Positions 1 through 9,236 of a DNA stretch of 64,000 nucleotides are shown here, piece after piece. A program made the translations under genes and the position numbers. The notes beneath the pieces were generated by a model. The model made no database searches. It worked only from the letters and a program-made list of their open reading frames with translations, and was not told the origin of the DNA. The stretch comes from Moraxella caviae (lineage in GTDB: Bacteria; Pseudomonadota; Gammaproteobacteria; Pseudomonadales; Moraxellaceae), in assembly GCF_002014985.1 (NCBI RefSeq), contig NZ_MUXU01000038.1:1-64000 (forward strand), in the 5' to 3' direction. The number at the start of each line of letters is the position of its first letter. The first letter of the stretch is position 1.

Positions 1-1
1 C

Positions 2-106
2 TTTATCTACGTCAGCCCCATGATTTTTACTTGTGGTAATGTTACTGGGGATTTGGTGGGTGCCAAAGTGGTTGATCAGCTTGAAAAATCTCACCACAAA
101 TCCTAA
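2..106 (+). CDS. C-terminal end of a probable dicarboxylate/amino acid:cation symporter (partial)
   Basis: An open frame enters from the left edge and ends at TAA (104-106), giving the last 34 residues of a protein. The tail contains NVTGDLVGAKVVD, which resembles the conserved N-x-x-GD segment near the C-terminus of the DAACS (GltP/DctA) family of sodium- or proton-coupled symporters, followed by a charged tail rich in Lys and His. Only this fragment is visible, so the family call is an inference from a short motif. It runs in the same direction as the FAD oxidoreductase gene that starts 75 bases later. Confidence 0.4.
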   Translation, partial: FIYVSPMIFTCGNVTGDLVGAKVVDQLEKSHHKS

Positions 107-180
107 GTTTGCCGAATAATGTACACGCATTTTGCAAAATCTGTTATCATATCCACATTTACCAACAACCGAGAAATTTC

Positions 181-1575
181 ATGACCGCACAAAACTTTTT
201 GACCGCACTCAGCCAAGCCTTGCCAGAAATCCCCGTCAAAACTGACGCAGACAGCCTAGACAACTGGGGCAAGGACTGGACGAAGCACTTTGCGCCAGAC
301 GCCAGCGCCATCGTCTTTCCAAAAACCACCGAAGAAGTCGCTGCCATCGTCAAACTTGCCAACGAACACGGCACGCCACTTGTACCCAGCGGCGGACGCA
401 CAGGCTTGTCGGCAGGCGCGGTGGCGGCGCATGGCGAAGTGGTGGTGAGCTTTGATCGCATGAACGCCATCGGCACATTTTACGAAGCTGACCGCATGGT
501 GGAAGTGGAAGCAGGCGTAGTTACCAAAGCCTTGCAAGAATTTGCCGAAAGCAAAGATTTGTACTATGCGGTGGATTTTGCCTCCAGCGGCTCAAGCCAA
601 ATCGGCGGTAACATCGGCACCAACGCAGGCGGCATCAAGGTGATTCGCTACGGCATGACACGCAACCAAATCCTAGGCTTGACGGTCGTAACAGGCAAAG
701 GCGACATCCTAGAGCTAAACGGCGGTATGCTTAAAAACGCCACAGGCTATGATTTTCGCCATCTGTTCATCGGCGCAGAAGGCACACTCGGTTTTGTTAC
801 TAAAGCCTTGATTAAGCTGGAAAAACAGCCTGTCAATTTGACCGCCATGGTGCTTGGTGTGCCTGATTTTAACAGCGTGGTCGCCCTACTTGACCGCTTT
901 GGCAAGGCGCTCAATCTCACCGCTTTTGAATTTTTTGACAACGTGGCGATGGATAAAGTGCTGGCTGCAGGACACGCCAAGCCGCCATTTGACAGCCGTA
1001 CGCCATTTTATGTGCTGCTAGAATTTGAAGCGCTCAGCGATGACGTGCTGGACGTGGCAATGGGCGTGTTTGAAAATTGCGCCGAAGACGGCTTGATTGA
1101 AGATGGCGTGATGAGCCAAAGCGTGGGGCAGCTGCACGAACTTTGGAAATTGCGTGAAAGCATTTCTGAGACGATTTCGGTATTCACCCCTTATAAAAAC
1201 GACGTGTCGGTGCTGATTAGCCATTTGGGCAATTTCATCGCTGACATTGAAACCATCGTCAAAGAAAACTACCCAGACTTTGAAATCTGCTGGTTTGGAC
1301 ACATTGGCGATGGCAATTTGCACCTAAACATCCTAAAACCAGACAACCTAAGCAAAGACGAATTTTTCGCCAAATGCCAAACGGTGAACACGCTGGTGTT
1401 TGACACGGTGAAAAAATACAAAGGCTCAATCAGTGCCGAGCATGGCGTGGGCATGACCAAAAAGCCATATTTGGACTACACACGCTCGCAAGCAGAAATT
1501 GACTACATGAAAGCCGTCAAAGCGGTGTTTGACCCAAATAACATCATGAATCGTGGTAAGATTTTTGATGTGTGA
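181..1575 (+). CDS. FAD-binding oxidoreductase, GlcD / D-2-hydroxyacid dehydrogenase family
   Basis: A 464-residue flavoprotein. The N-terminal half (about residues 40-220) is a PCMH-type FAD domain with VPSGGRTGLSAGA and GGNIGTNAGG, which hold the flavin. The C-terminal half is the FAD-oxidase C domain, with GHIGDGNLHLNIL near 373 and EHGVGMTKK near 420, the conserved His/Glu segments that bind substrate and metal in D-lactate and D-2-hydroxyglutarate dehydrogenases. It probably oxidises a D-2-hydroxy acid and passes electrons to a quinone or carrier, but the substrate cannot be read from sequence. The frame is open 24 codons further upstream; ATG at 181 is chosen because it follows GAGAAA and starts at the usual N-terminus of the family. 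Confidence 0.85.
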   Translation: MTAQNFLTALSQALPEIPVKTDADSLDNWGKDWTKHFAPDASAIVFPKTTEEVAAIVKLANEHGTPLVPSGGRTGLSAGAVAAHGEVVVSFDRMNAIGTFYEADRMVEVEAGVVTKALQEFAESKDLYYAVDFASSGSSQIGGNIGTNAGGIKVIRYGMTRNQILGLTVVTGKGDILELNGGMLKNATGYDFRHLFIGAEGTLGFVTKALIKLEKQPVNLTAMVLGVPDFNSVVALLDRFGKALNLTAFEFFDNVAMDKVLAAGHAKPPFDSRTPFYVLLEFEALSDDVLDVAMGVFENCAEDGLIEDGVMSQSVGQLHELWKLRESISETISVFTPYKNDVSVLISHLGNFIADIETIVKENYPDFEICWFGHIGDGNLHLNILKPDNLSKDEFFAKCQTVNTLVFDTVKKYKGSISAEHGVGMTKKPYLDYTRSQAEIDYMKAVKAVFDPNNIMNRGKIFDV

Positions 1576-1614
1576 TGGTAATTGACGTAAACTTGTGCGA
1601 TTGACACAGCTCAG

Positions 1615-1650
1615 CACGGCTTGTAAACTTTTTCAAGCCGTGTTTTTCTT
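1615..1650 (+). terminator. Intrinsic terminator after the FAD oxidoreductase gene
   Basis: A 9-bp perfect stem, CACGGCTTG (1615-1623) with CAAGCCGTG (1634-1642), is followed directly by TTTTT. It lies 40 bases after the stop codon and should end that transcript. Confidence 0.85.
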
Positions 1651-1710
1651 AAGTTTTTCCTAGCTTTAACTTTACTAAGTTTATCAACCTTTTAAACACC
1701 AAAACCAACA

Positions 1711-2229
1711 ATGACCCAAGCCAAACCCGCCCATAAAGTTTTATCCTTGCTTAAAAACCTTCTACTGTATGCGCTGATGTTTCTCGCCATTTATACGGCG
1801 GTGAATTTTTGGCGCGCGCCTGCCGCCCCAGCCGCTCCAGCCTTTGCCATCACAAACGCAGACGGTCAGCGCACGGATTTACTTGCCAAAAGCCACGATG
1901 AAGCCATGCTGGTGTACTTTTGGGGAACGTGGTGCGGCGTGTGCCGCCTGACATCGCCAAACGTTCAAGCCCTGCACGCCGATGGGCAGCCCGTCATCAC
2001 GGTAGCGGTGGCGTCTGGCGATGACGCCGAGCTGGGCGCTTATTTAAATGCGCACGGCTACACTTTTGCCACGCTCAATGACGATTCTGGCGAGATGTTT
2101 CGCACTTGGCAAGGGCAAGTAACGCCATCGTTTGCCATCATCAAAGACGGCAAAGCGGTGCAAACTTTCACAGGCATTGCGCCTTTATGGTCGCTGCGTT
2201 TACGTCTTTGGTGGGCGAATTTGGCGTGA
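1711..2229 (+). CDS. Membrane-anchored thioredoxin-like protein, ScsD/TlpA type
   Basis: A 172-residue protein with one N-terminal membrane segment (about 12-32), an Ala/Pro linker and a periplasmic thioredoxin fold. The active site is WGTWCGVC with cysteines at about 75 and 78, and the cis-proline loop is VTPSF (Pro139). This layout matches protein disulfide oxidoreductases of the ScsD (suppressor of copper sensitivity) and TlpA/ResA kind, which handle disulfides in the periplasm. No scsABC, dsbD or cytochrome c maturation genes are close by, so the partner protein is unknown. It stands alone, behind a terminator and about 240 bases before gmk. Confidence 0.8.
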   Translation: MTQAKPAHKVLSLLKNLLLYALMFLAIYTAVNFWRAPAAPAAPAFAITNADGQRTDLLAKSHDEAMLVYFWGTWCGVCRLTSPNVQALHADGQPVITVAVASGDDAELGAYLNAHGYTFATLNDDSGEMFRTWQGQVTPSFAIIKDGKAVQTFTGIAPLWSLRLRLWWANLA

Positions 2230-2368
2230 TGATTGGCAGTGATTGGAGTGGCGATTGAGCGATGGTTGATGTGGTGGTTGGCATAACATTGGCGCAACAA
2301 CCGGCATGAAAACTGGCGCAAAACCCCAATCACGCAAGCAACAACTGACTTTTAAGCCGATAAAATCA

Positions 2369-2397
2369 TTGAGTTTCGTCCAGCCGCCACTTATAAT
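2369..2397 (+). promoter_or_regulatory. Probable sigma-70 promoter for gmk
   Basis: TTGAGT (2369-2374) and a perfect TATAAT (2392-2397) are separated by 17 bases and lie about 75 bases before the gmk start codon. Confidence 0.7.
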
Positions 2398-2472
2398 AAA
2401 GGTTTGAACTTGCCATCATTTATCAAAACTTGTTAGTTTTTAACAACCCAAATTTTCACAAAAAGGCACATC

Positions 2473-3105
2473 ATGAGCGCACAAACCCAAGCAAAAGGTA
2501 CGTTATTCATCATCACCGCAGCGTCTGGCACAGGCAAAACCAGCCTTGTTAAAGAGCTACTTGCCACCACCGACAATCTAAAAGTGAGCATTTCACACAC
2601 CACACGCGCGCCACGCCCCGGCGAAACGCACGGCGAGCATTACTTTTTTGTGAGTAAAGATGAGTTTTTATCGCTGATTGATGAAGGCGCATTTTTAGAG
2701 CACGCCAACGTCTTTGACAATCATTACGGCACAAGCAAAGCCGCCGTGCAAAGCCTTTTGGACGCTGGCACGGACGTGATTTTGGAGATTGACTGGCAAG
2801 GCGCATTGCAAGTCAAAGAAAAGTTTGATGACGTGGTGATGATTTTTATTTTGCCGCCAAGTCGCGCTGCCTTGGCAAGCCGCCTATCAAACCGTGGGCA
2901 AGACAGCAAAGAAGTCATTGAAAAGCGTCTGGCAGGCGCAATCACCGAGATGACACAGCACACGCATTTTGATTTTGTGGTGATTAACGATGATTTCGCC
3001 ACCGCACTTAAAGAATTGCAAGGCATCATCATCACCGAACGCCTGCGCACCGCCAAACAGCGCACACGCCATGCTGCGATGATTGCTGATTTGCTGACGC
3101 CCTAA
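2473..3105 (+). CDS. gmk: Guanylate kinase
   Basis: A 210-residue guanylate kinase, converting GMP and ATP to GDP and ADP in the cytoplasm. The P-loop reads AASGTGKTS (about 16-24), followed by the GMP-binding signatures [11 protein letters not shown] and [10 protein letters not shown], and [10 protein letters not shown]. Length and domain order are normal for the family. The start follows an A-rich leader with AAAAGG seven bases upstream of ATG. In many gammaproteobacteria rpoZ follows gmk; here a drug-transporter-like gene follows instead, so rpoZ must be elsewhere if present. Confidence 0.97.
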   Translation: MSAQTQAKGTLFIITAASGTGKTSLVKELLATTDNLKVSISHTTRAPRPGETHGEHYFFVSKDEFLSLIDEGAFLEHANVFDNHYGTSKAAVQSLLDAGTDVILEIDWQGALQVKEKFDDVVMIFILPPSRAALASRLSNRGQDSKEVIEKRLAGAITEMTQHTHFDFVVINDDFATALKELQGIIITERLRTAKQRTRHAAMIADLLTP

Positions 3106-3186
3106 TCTGGCAAATTAAACCCAAAATCCAAAACTTTAAAACCCAAACCTTAAACCTAGGGACTGATCAGCTCAATAAGGACACTC

Positions 3187-4164
3187 ATGCTGCGCCTAAT
3201 TTTCATCGGACTGCTTGCTGCACTATTTTTTAGCACTACTTTTGTGCTGAACGAAATGATAGCAAAGTCTGGCGGGCATTGGTTTTGGTCGGCAAGCGGT
3301 CGCTATATTTTTATGTGGCTGCTGCTAAGCGTGATTATTTTGCTAAGGCGTGGCGGCTGGGCGAATTTGTGCGGACTTGTGCGCTTATTTTTCACGCACA
3401 TCAAATTTTGGGGTGTGGCTGGCGGTATCGGCTTTGGCGGATTTTATGCGTTTTTGTGCTTTGGCGCAGAACACGCACCCGGCTGGATTATTGCCGCCAC
3501 TTTTCAATCAACGGTCGTGGCAAGTTTGCTGGTGCTTGCGGTATTTGGCGAGCGCATTCGCCTGCCAGTGCTGTTTGCCAGCTTGCTAATTTTTCTGGGC
3601 GTGGCGATTGCCAATATTGGCGAAGGCGCACGCAGCAGCACATCGACAAACTTAAGCGAGCTGCTGCTGTTTGGCGCATTGCCTGCGCTCATGGCTGGGT
3701 TTTGCTTTCCGATTGGCAATCAGCTGGCATGGTACGCCAAAAATCCCATGCCACGACTTAGTCGCCACGCCATCGGCAAGCACATTCCTGCCATTCGCTC
3801 ACCGCTTTTAAACAATCCCTTACACATTGTGTGGCTTTTGACGACAGGCTCGCTGCCTTTGTGGGCGGTGCTTGGCGGTATCGTCATGCCGTCTTTGCCT
3901 GATGGCGCACAGATTATCAATACCTTTTTGGTGGCACTGTTTGCTGGGGTGATTGCCACAAGCGTGTTTTTATACGCGCGCAGCCACGCCACGACCAGCG
4001 CACAGATTGCGGCGGTTGATGCCACGCAGGCTGGCGAGATGATTTTTGCCATCATTGGCAGCGCCTTACTGCTTGGCACAGCTTTACCGTCTTTACTTAG
4101 CGGCGCAGGGCTTGTGATGGTGGTTGTGGGCTTGGCGTGGTTTGCCAAAATGCAAGAACATTAG
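3187..4164 (+). CDS. EmrE-type multidrug resistance efflux transporter family protein (DMT superfamily)
   Basis: A 325-residue integral membrane protein with about ten hydrophobic segments, starting MLRLIFIGLLAALFFSTTF. It has the two-repeat layout of drug/metabolite transporters, and the N-terminal segment with LNEMIAKSGGHWFWSASGRY resembles the ten-helix 'putative multidrug resistance efflux transporter' family (PF13536). The substrate cannot be predicted. AAGGACACTC precedes the start as ribosome binding site. It follows gmk by 81 bases with no terminator between, so the two may be co-transcribed, although there is no obvious functional link. Confidence 0.75.
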   Translation: MLRLIFIGLLAALFFSTTFVLNEMIAKSGGHWFWSASGRYIFMWLLLSVIILLRRGGWANLCGLVRLFFTHIKFWGVAGGIGFGGFYAFLCFGAEHAPGWIIAATFQSTVVASLLVLAVFGERIRLPVLFASLLIFLGVAIANIGEGARSSTSTNLSELLLFGALPALMAGFCFPIGNQLAWYAKNPMPRLSRHAIGKHIPAIRSPLLNNPLHIVWLLTTGSLPLWAVLGGIVMPSLPDGAQIINTFLVALFAGVIATSVFLYARSHATTSAQIAAVDATQAGEMIFAIIGSALLLGTALPSLLSGAGLVMVVVGLAWFAKMQEH

Positions 4165-4528
4165 TTTAGTAAATAGGCTTAGAAAATGAGCTTATTTTAT
4201 GAATTGAACTTAATAAAGCGAAAATCCAGCATTTGATGGTGATTTTTTGTGCAGTTGTTGGGTTGTTGTGCCAATTCAGCTTGCGGTTTTTTTACCAAAC
4301 AAACTGATGATTTTGCTTAAATGATGGGCTGTAAGTTGGGTTTTCCTTAAAAAATTAAAAAATTAACAAATTCAAAAAGTTGCCATAAAAAGCTGTCGCA
4401 AAAATTGGCACAAAAAAGTTGGGCTGCATTACACAAGCCCAGCTTAATCAATCAGTCTGCAAATCAATTTACCAACCCGTTTACCAGCCAGTTTACCAGC
4501 TGACAATTTTCACTCCATCAAACTTCGC
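4165..4528. other. Gene-free gap between convergent genes
   Basis: About 360 AT-rich bases between the transporter gene and trmD, which converge here. No credible gene or clear terminator was found. It holds a solo half-copy (GTAAGTTGGGTTTTCC, near 4331) of the palindromic repeat found at 38599 and 61489, and three loose copies of a TTTACCAgC unit near 4467-4500. This is where rplS would be expected after trmD in many relatives. Confidence 0.6.
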
Positions 4529-5287
4529 TCAATCGTCCAGCGCTTTTAGCCAGCGGCTTTGCTCTTTATTTGGCGTGAATGCCGCCCACAAATCAGGACG
4601 GCGTGCTTTGGTGCGTTTGACCTGCTCCAAAAAACGCCACTTGGCGATGTTGGCATGATGTCCAGACAGCAGCACGTCAGGCACACGCTCACCGTGAAAT
4701 TCGTGCGGCTTGGTATAATGCGGACAATCCAGCAAGCCATCTACAAAACTGTCTTCCAGCGCAGAATTGTCGTCCTGCATGACATTTGGCAAGCGGCGAA
4801 TCACGCTGTCCATCAGCACCATCGCAGGCAGCTCGCCGCCAGTCAGCACATAATCACCGATGGAAATCTCACGCTCCACATAGCGGCGCAAAAAGCGCTC
4901 GTCCACACCTTCATAACGCCCACACAGCAAAATCATGCCATCAAGTGGCGCAAGCTCACACACCATCGGCTCGTCCAGACGCTCACCTTGGGGCGATAAA
5001 TACACCACAGGACAGTGATAATCATCACGCCCAAGGCGGCTAAAATGCTCGCGCGCCAAGTCCTTAGCGTGCAGCACCGCCTTTTCTAGCGGCTCTGCCA
5101 TCATCACCATGCCCGGCCCACCACCAAAAGGACGCTCGTCAATGCGGCGATAATTATCGGTGGTGAAATCGCGCGGATTGATGGTGTGCAGCACCACTTG
5201 CGCCTTTGCCAGCGCCCTACTCGTGATGCCAAAATCGCTCACCGCCCGAAACATCTCAGGCATGATACTAATCACCGCAAAAAACAT
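4529..5287 (-). CDS. trmD: tRNA (guanine-37-N1)-methyltransferase TrmD
   Basis: A 252-residue SPOUT methyltransferase that uses S-adenosylmethionine to methylate G37 next to the anticodon, preventing +1 frameshifting. Recognisable segments are [13 protein letters not shown] near 50-62, [12 protein letters not shown] and [16 protein letters not shown], which form the trefoil-knot cofactor site, and a C-terminal helical domain ending [22 protein letters not shown] precedes ATG. It is the last gene of the rpsP-rimM-trmD group and lies 84 bases after rimM. Confidence 0.97.
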   Translation of the reverse strand: MFFAVISIMPEMFRAVSDFGITSRALAKAQVVLHTINPRDFTTDNYRRIDERPFGGGPGMVMMAEPLEKAVLHAKDLAREHFSRLGRDDYHCPVVYLSPQGERLDEPMVCELAPLDGMILLCGRYEGVDERFLRRYVEREISIGDYVLTGGELPAMVLMDSVIRRLPNVMQDDNSALEDSFVDGLLDCPHYTKPHEFHGERVPDVLLSGHHANIAKWRFLEQVKRTKARRPDLWAAFTPNKEQSRWLKALDD

Positions 5288-5371
5288 CGCTTTGCCTTTT
5301 TGGTTTGTATGTTGTTAAATTTTAAAGAAAATTTTATAAAAATGCGTACGCAATTTAGCACGCAGCACGCA

Positions 5372-5908
5372 TCAATAATCCGCGCCCCATGCCACCAGCA
5401 TCGTTGCCGCTGCCAAATCCACTTTTAGCACCACGTCCTTATGCCAAGGAATCAGCCGTTCTTCGTTGTCAATGCTCTCAGCCGTTGGTGCAACGGTGAT
5501 GATTTCGTGCGCGCCTGTTTCAAATAAATTTTTAATCTTGCCCAGCGTCTCGCCTGCTTCGTTCACCACGACAAGTCCCACCAAATCCGACCAATAATAC
5601 TCTTCTTCATCAAGCGCAGGCAAATTGGCACGCTCCGTCCACACCGTTACGCCATTCATGGTTTCTGCGACATTGCGGTCTGGCACTTCTTTAAAACTTG
5701 CCACCAAGCCCTGACCTTGCTCACGCCAATTCGTTACCGTCAAAGGCTTAAAGCCAGTTGCCGTCTTCATCCACCACGGCTGCATAGCAAACACATCAGC
5801 ACGGTTGTCGGTGTCGCTAAACACCCACAGCCAGCCTTTAATGCCATAAGGCTTTTTGAGCGTGGCGATTTTAATCAGTTGGTCAGCGTTGGGCGCAGTT
5901 GCAGTCAT
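5372..5908 (-). CDS. rimM: Ribosome maturation factor RimM
   Basis: A 178-residue protein that helps mature the head of the 30S subunit and binds ribosomal protein S19. The N-terminal RimM domain shows IATLKKPYGIKGWLWVFSDT; the C-terminal PRC-barrel carries YYWSDLVGLVVVNEAGETLG and ends RLIPWHKDVVLKVDL. An in-frame TTG lies five codons upstream, but ATG at 5908 follows GGGGA at good spacing and is preferred. It sits between rpsP and trmD, the usual order. Confidence 0.93.
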   Translation of the reverse strand: MTATAPNADQLIKIATLKKPYGIKGWLWVFSDTDNRADVFAMQPWWMKTATGFKPLTVTNWREQGQGLVASFKEVPDRNVAETMNGVTVWTERANLPALDEEEYYWSDLVGLVVVNEAGETLGKIKNLFETGAHEIITVAPTAESIDNEERLIPWHKDVVLKVDLAAATMLVAWGADY

Positions 5909-6114
5909 GGTATTTCCCCACAAGTATCGTTTGCGTTGGTATTTTTATTGGTTTGGTTTTTAAAAATTGCCGTTATTTATCAACTTGACAACAATCCAAA
6001 ACCCAAACCAACAAAAACACAGGCAATAAAAATCGGCTTGCGTCTTTGCTTTCGCAAAACCACGCAAACCGACTTTCGGCATGACGCCTTGCCTAAATAA
6101 GACTTAGGCGTGTA

Positions 6115-6360
6115 TTAAGCAGCTTGTTTTGCTTTTACAAGTTGCGCTACACGGTCAGAAGGCTGTGCGCCTTTTGCAATCCACGCATTGTATGCATCTA
6201 GGTCAATGCGGAAAGTTTCTTCTTGACCACGAGCTAGTGGGTTGAAAAAGCCGATTTTTTCAATGTGGCGACCATCACGAGCAGCGCGCTTGTCAGCAAC
6301 AACAACTTGGTAAAATGGGCGTTTTTTTGCGCCACCACGGGCTAGACGAATTACAACCAT
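6115..6360 (-). CDS. rpsP: 30S ribosomal protein S16
   Basis: An 81-residue protein beginning [23 protein letters not shown] and containing [14 protein letters not shown], the family signature. It binds 16S rRNA early in 30S assembly. It is the first gene of the minus-strand rpsP-rimM-trmD set; the gap of about 200 bases to rimM is larger than usual. GAGAATATC precedes the start. Confidence 0.97.
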   Translation of the reverse strand: MVVIRLARGGAKKRPFYQVVVADKRAARDGRHIEKIGFFNPLARGQEETFRIDLDAYNAWIAKGAQPSDRVAQLVKAKQAA

Positions 6361-6769
6361 GATATTCTCTCAAAAATTCGTAAAAAATTTCAATAAATGG
6401 GTATGGTGCAAGAGTATTATAATCGTTCCACCGCCTAAATTGAGGATGAGCCGTGGCGCAGAACCATTAAATCAGCCAATTATAGCAAATTTTTAGCACA
6501 AAGCAAAGACAAATTTCATCAATGTGCGTAAATTTTTGGTAAATGGCGTGAAATTTGATGGCGGCTGGCGTAATTTTACCGCTGAATGCTGGCGGTGAGT
6601 TTTGATGGTAAATCTACTGGCGATTTTATTTTGGTTTTCGCAGCAATTTCACACCAACTTTTGCACTGATTGCACACTAATTTTACGCCAATTTCACACC
6701 AATTTTATGCTTGAGTTTTCACCCACGCAGCGCATTTGTGCTACAATGTCGCAAACACAAGGAATACTC

Positions 6770-8137
6770 ATGAGCGCATTTCACACCCTACTTGCCAAGG
6801 CGCGCCGCCGCTTTTATTCAAACACATGGCAGACCATCATCGTGGTTTTTTTCATCGTTTTTGCCAGTGTTGGGCTGTCAATTTGGCTGTTTTGGCGAAG
6901 TTTATATTTACCAGAACTTAAAAATCACGCCAGTTATCTTGCCAGTGAAATTCGCCTGATTGATAATGCACGCGCCAAATGGCAGGACGATTCGGACGTG
7001 CTGGCGTGGATTGAACAAGAAAGCCACTTGCAAATCGTGCGCAATCCTGATGATTTTCCAGACGTAACCGACAAGCTGTTTGTCGGCAGCGTAACGGACA
7101 TCTTAGCGGCGGAAGTTGGGGCAGACTTAGGGCGCAGCGTGCAGGTGTATTTTAAATTTAAACCTGTGCCAAAGCTGTGGGTGCAAGACAGTGCCAATGC
7201 CGACATTTGGCTGAGCGAGCCTGTTACGCATTATTCGCAGTACAGCACAGGGCTTTTGGCGGGTTTTATTTTTGGCTTGCCGTTTTTGACTTTACTCACC
7301 ATTTTTATTCTTGTGCGGGGTCTTAACCGCCCTTTGCGCAAGCTGGAACGTGCCGCCAGCGACTACATTTCCCAAGGACACGCCACCACCTTGCCCACGC
7401 AGGCAGGCCCCAGCGAAATTCGCCAAGTGAATACCGCTTTTAATCGCCTTTTTACCACGCTTAGCCAAGCGCAAAAAGAGCGCACCATCATGCTGGCTGG
7501 GATTTCGCACGACTTACGCACGCCGCTCACCAGAATGCGCCTGACTGCCGAAATGCTGCCTGACGAATTTTTCCGTGAAGGTTTGGTGTATGACATTGAA
7601 GACATGGACGCGATTTTAGAGCAGTTCATTTCCTTTATGAAAGACGGCTCGGACGAACCTGTGCGCCTGACCAATCTTGAAACGATTTTCAAAGAAATCA
7701 TGGTGCAATTTACAGGCACACGCTTCATTTACGAAAGCACGCTCACCGAAGATGTGCCCGTGCGTCCGCTGTCCATCAAGCGGCTAATCATCAACCTTGT
7801 GAACAACGCCATTCGCTATGGCGAGCAGCCCATCCACCTAAACGCTTACATCAAACCCAGCGACACAGAAGGCGAACACCCCACGCTCATCATTTGCGTC
7901 AAGGACGAAGGCACAGGCGTGGCGGACGACCAGCTTGAGCGCATCATGCAGCCTTTTGAACGTGGGGAAACCGCCCGCACCACACAAGGCAGCGGACTTG
8001 GGCTTGCCATCGTCAGCCGCATTGCCAGCCTACACCAAGGCACGGTACAGGCCATCAACCACCCAGATGGCGGCTTGCAAGTCAGCGTGCTGATTCCGCT
8101 TTTGACCAGAGCGCATGACGGCAGTGATGATGAGTGA
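6770..8137 (+). CDS. EnvZ-like sensor histidine kinase (orphan)
   Basis: A 455-residue inner-membrane kinase. TM1 is about 21-42, a periplasmic sensor domain of about 115 residues follows, TM2 is about 161-183, then a HAMP linker, the HisKA helix with the phosphorylated His in ISHDLRTPLTR (His247), and an ATPase domain with N box NLVNNAIRYG, G1 box DEGTGVADD and G2 box GSGLGLAIV. The gene architecture and H-box are of the EnvZ type, which senses osmotic or pH change and phosphorylates OmpR. No response regulator gene is adjacent. The frame is open 56 codons further upstream, but ATG at 6770 follows AAGGA and is preferred; ATG at 6746 is a weaker alternative. Confidence 0.85.
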   Translation: MSAFHTLLAKARRRFYSNTWQTIIVVFFIVFASVGLSIWLFWRSLYLPELKNHASYLASEIRLIDNARAKWQDDSDVLAWIEQESHLQIVRNPDDFPDVTDKLFVGSVTDILAAEVGADLGRSVQVYFKFKPVPKLWVQDSANADIWLSEPVTHYSQYSTGLLAGFIFGLPFLTLLTIFILVRGLNRPLRKLERAASDYISQGHATTLPTQAGPSEIRQVNTAFNRLFTTLSQAQKERTIMLAGISHDLRTPLTRMRLTAEMLPDEFFREGLVYDIEDMDAILEQFISFMKDGSDEPVRLTNLETIFKEIMVQFTGTRFIYESTLTEDVPVRPLSIKRLIINLVNNAIRYGEQPIHLNAYIKPSDTEGEHPTLIICVKDEGTGVADDQLERIMQPFERGETARTTQGSGLGLAIVSRIASLHQGTVQAINHPDGGLQVSVLIPLLTRAHDGSDDE

Positions 8138-8223
8138 TTGTGATTGCCCAGTCAAGCCACTTTGCCAAACAAGCATACTTTGACACCATCAAAACCACAA
8201 AACAAGAAAAACTGGGAGAAAAT

Positions 8224-8664
8224 ATGAAACGCCACCCTTGCCTGCAGCCTTTATCTCGTGAGCATCATTTGGGCTTGGTGCTATCTCGCCGTGCCGCAAG
8301 CCTTGCTGATGATGACGCAGCGGGCATTGCCGAGCATTGGCAAGCACTCACCGACTATCTCACCACGCAAATTCCTGCGCATTTTGCCACAGAAAAAGAG
8401 TGCATTGCCGATGTGATTTTCGCCAAATTGCCCAGCGATGAAGCCGTGCGCCTAGCCAATGAAATGCTAAAACAGCACAATGAAATTGAAGCCTTGCTGC
8501 AAATTTCTGCACCCACCGCTGCCGATGTGCGTAAATTGGCGCAAGCACTGCACGACCACATCCGCTTTGAAGAGCGTGAAGTTTTCCCTGTGGCGCAAGC
8601 GGTGCTTGACAACAATGAACTACAAGCGCTGTACGCTGCCAGCAGCGATGCCGCCAAAAAGTAA
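8224..8664 (+). CDS. Hemerythrin HHE domain protein
   Basis: A 146-residue all-helical protein with the ligand pattern of a di-iron hemerythrin-like domain: REHH (His14/15), HFATEKE (His53, Glu57), KQHNEIE (His85) and HDHIRFEERE (His110/112, Glu116/117). Such proteins bind O2 or NO or act in iron and oxidative stress handling; the exact role here is unknown. The start at 8224 follows GGGAGAAAAT; a longer reading from 8134 would overlap the kinase stop and is not supported. It could be co-transcribed with the kinase, whose stop lies about 85 bases upstream. Confidence 0.8.
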   Translation: MKRHPCLQPLSREHHLGLVLSRRAASLADDDAAGIAEHWQALTDYLTTQIPAHFATEKECIADVIFAKLPSDEAVRLANEMLKQHNEIEALLQISAPTAADVRKLAQALHDHIRFEEREVFPVAQAVLDNNELQALYAASSDAAKK

Positions 8665-8888
8665 CGCGCCACAAAAGCGATACGCCAAAAAAAGCGCACG
8701 TCAATACAGCACGCCAATTTTGCGTGAAACACCTTGTGTGCGCGGATATTTTTGGTGCAAATCCAAAATATCGCTCAATTTTTCACCCTGATACATTTAT
8801 CAATCTGTCGCCCAGTTTTCGCCAAAAATATCGCCAAGCCTTGCCATTATTAGCCTTGCCAAGCCTTAAAATTCTTATCCCCAAAATC

Positions 8889-8897
8889 TGTGGATAA
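8889..8897 (-). promoter_or_regulatory. DnaA-box-like site 1
   Basis: TGTGGATAA is the reverse complement of TTATCCACA, the strongest DnaA box. A one-mismatch site TTATCCCCA lies just before it in the opposite orientation (8875-8883). Confidence 0.5.
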
Positions 8898-9008
8898 CTT
8901 TGTGGAAATGGCGTGATTTTATCCGCCCAAGCCTTTATCATTCGGTGCTTGCAGCGTGATTGTAATTTGTCATCATTATGACACATTGATAAATTTTATC
9001 TTTTAAAA

Positions 9009-9030
9009 TCAATTATTTATAAATAATTGA
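9009..9030. repeat. 22-bp perfect AT palindrome
   Basis: TCAATTATTTA is followed immediately by its exact reverse complement TAAATAATTGA. It sits in the middle of a very AT-rich stretch between two DnaA-box-like sites. Confidence 0.8.
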
Positions 9031-9122
9031 TATTTTTTATAAAGACACAGAAAATCGCAATTTTTTCAAATCATCGCACGCATGATGTTCCACGAAATTG
9101 ATAAAGATTTTATGCTAAAATC

Positions 9123-9131
9123 TGTGGATAA
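9123..9131 (-). promoter_or_regulatory. DnaA-box-like site 2
   Basis: A second exact TGTGGATAA in the same orientation as site 1, about 230 bases away, in the context AATCTGTGGATAACT, nearly the same as around site 1. Confidence 0.5.
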
Positions 9132-9203
9132 CTCATCAAAATTTATCATCATATCAATTCTTAAAACATGGTAAAAATCGCTTTTTATCTCATTTTACCA
9201 ACG

Positions 9204-9236
9204 AAAAACCCAACCAATTTGGCTGGGTTTTGCGGT
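9204..9236 (-). terminator. Intrinsic terminator of the racemase gene
   Basis: A stem of AAAACCCA-a-CCAA with TTGG-c-TGGGTTTT (one mismatch, one-base loop) lies 30 bases after the racemase stop and gives a T-run on the minus strand. The symmetry means it could also act on the plus strand. Confidence 0.75.
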
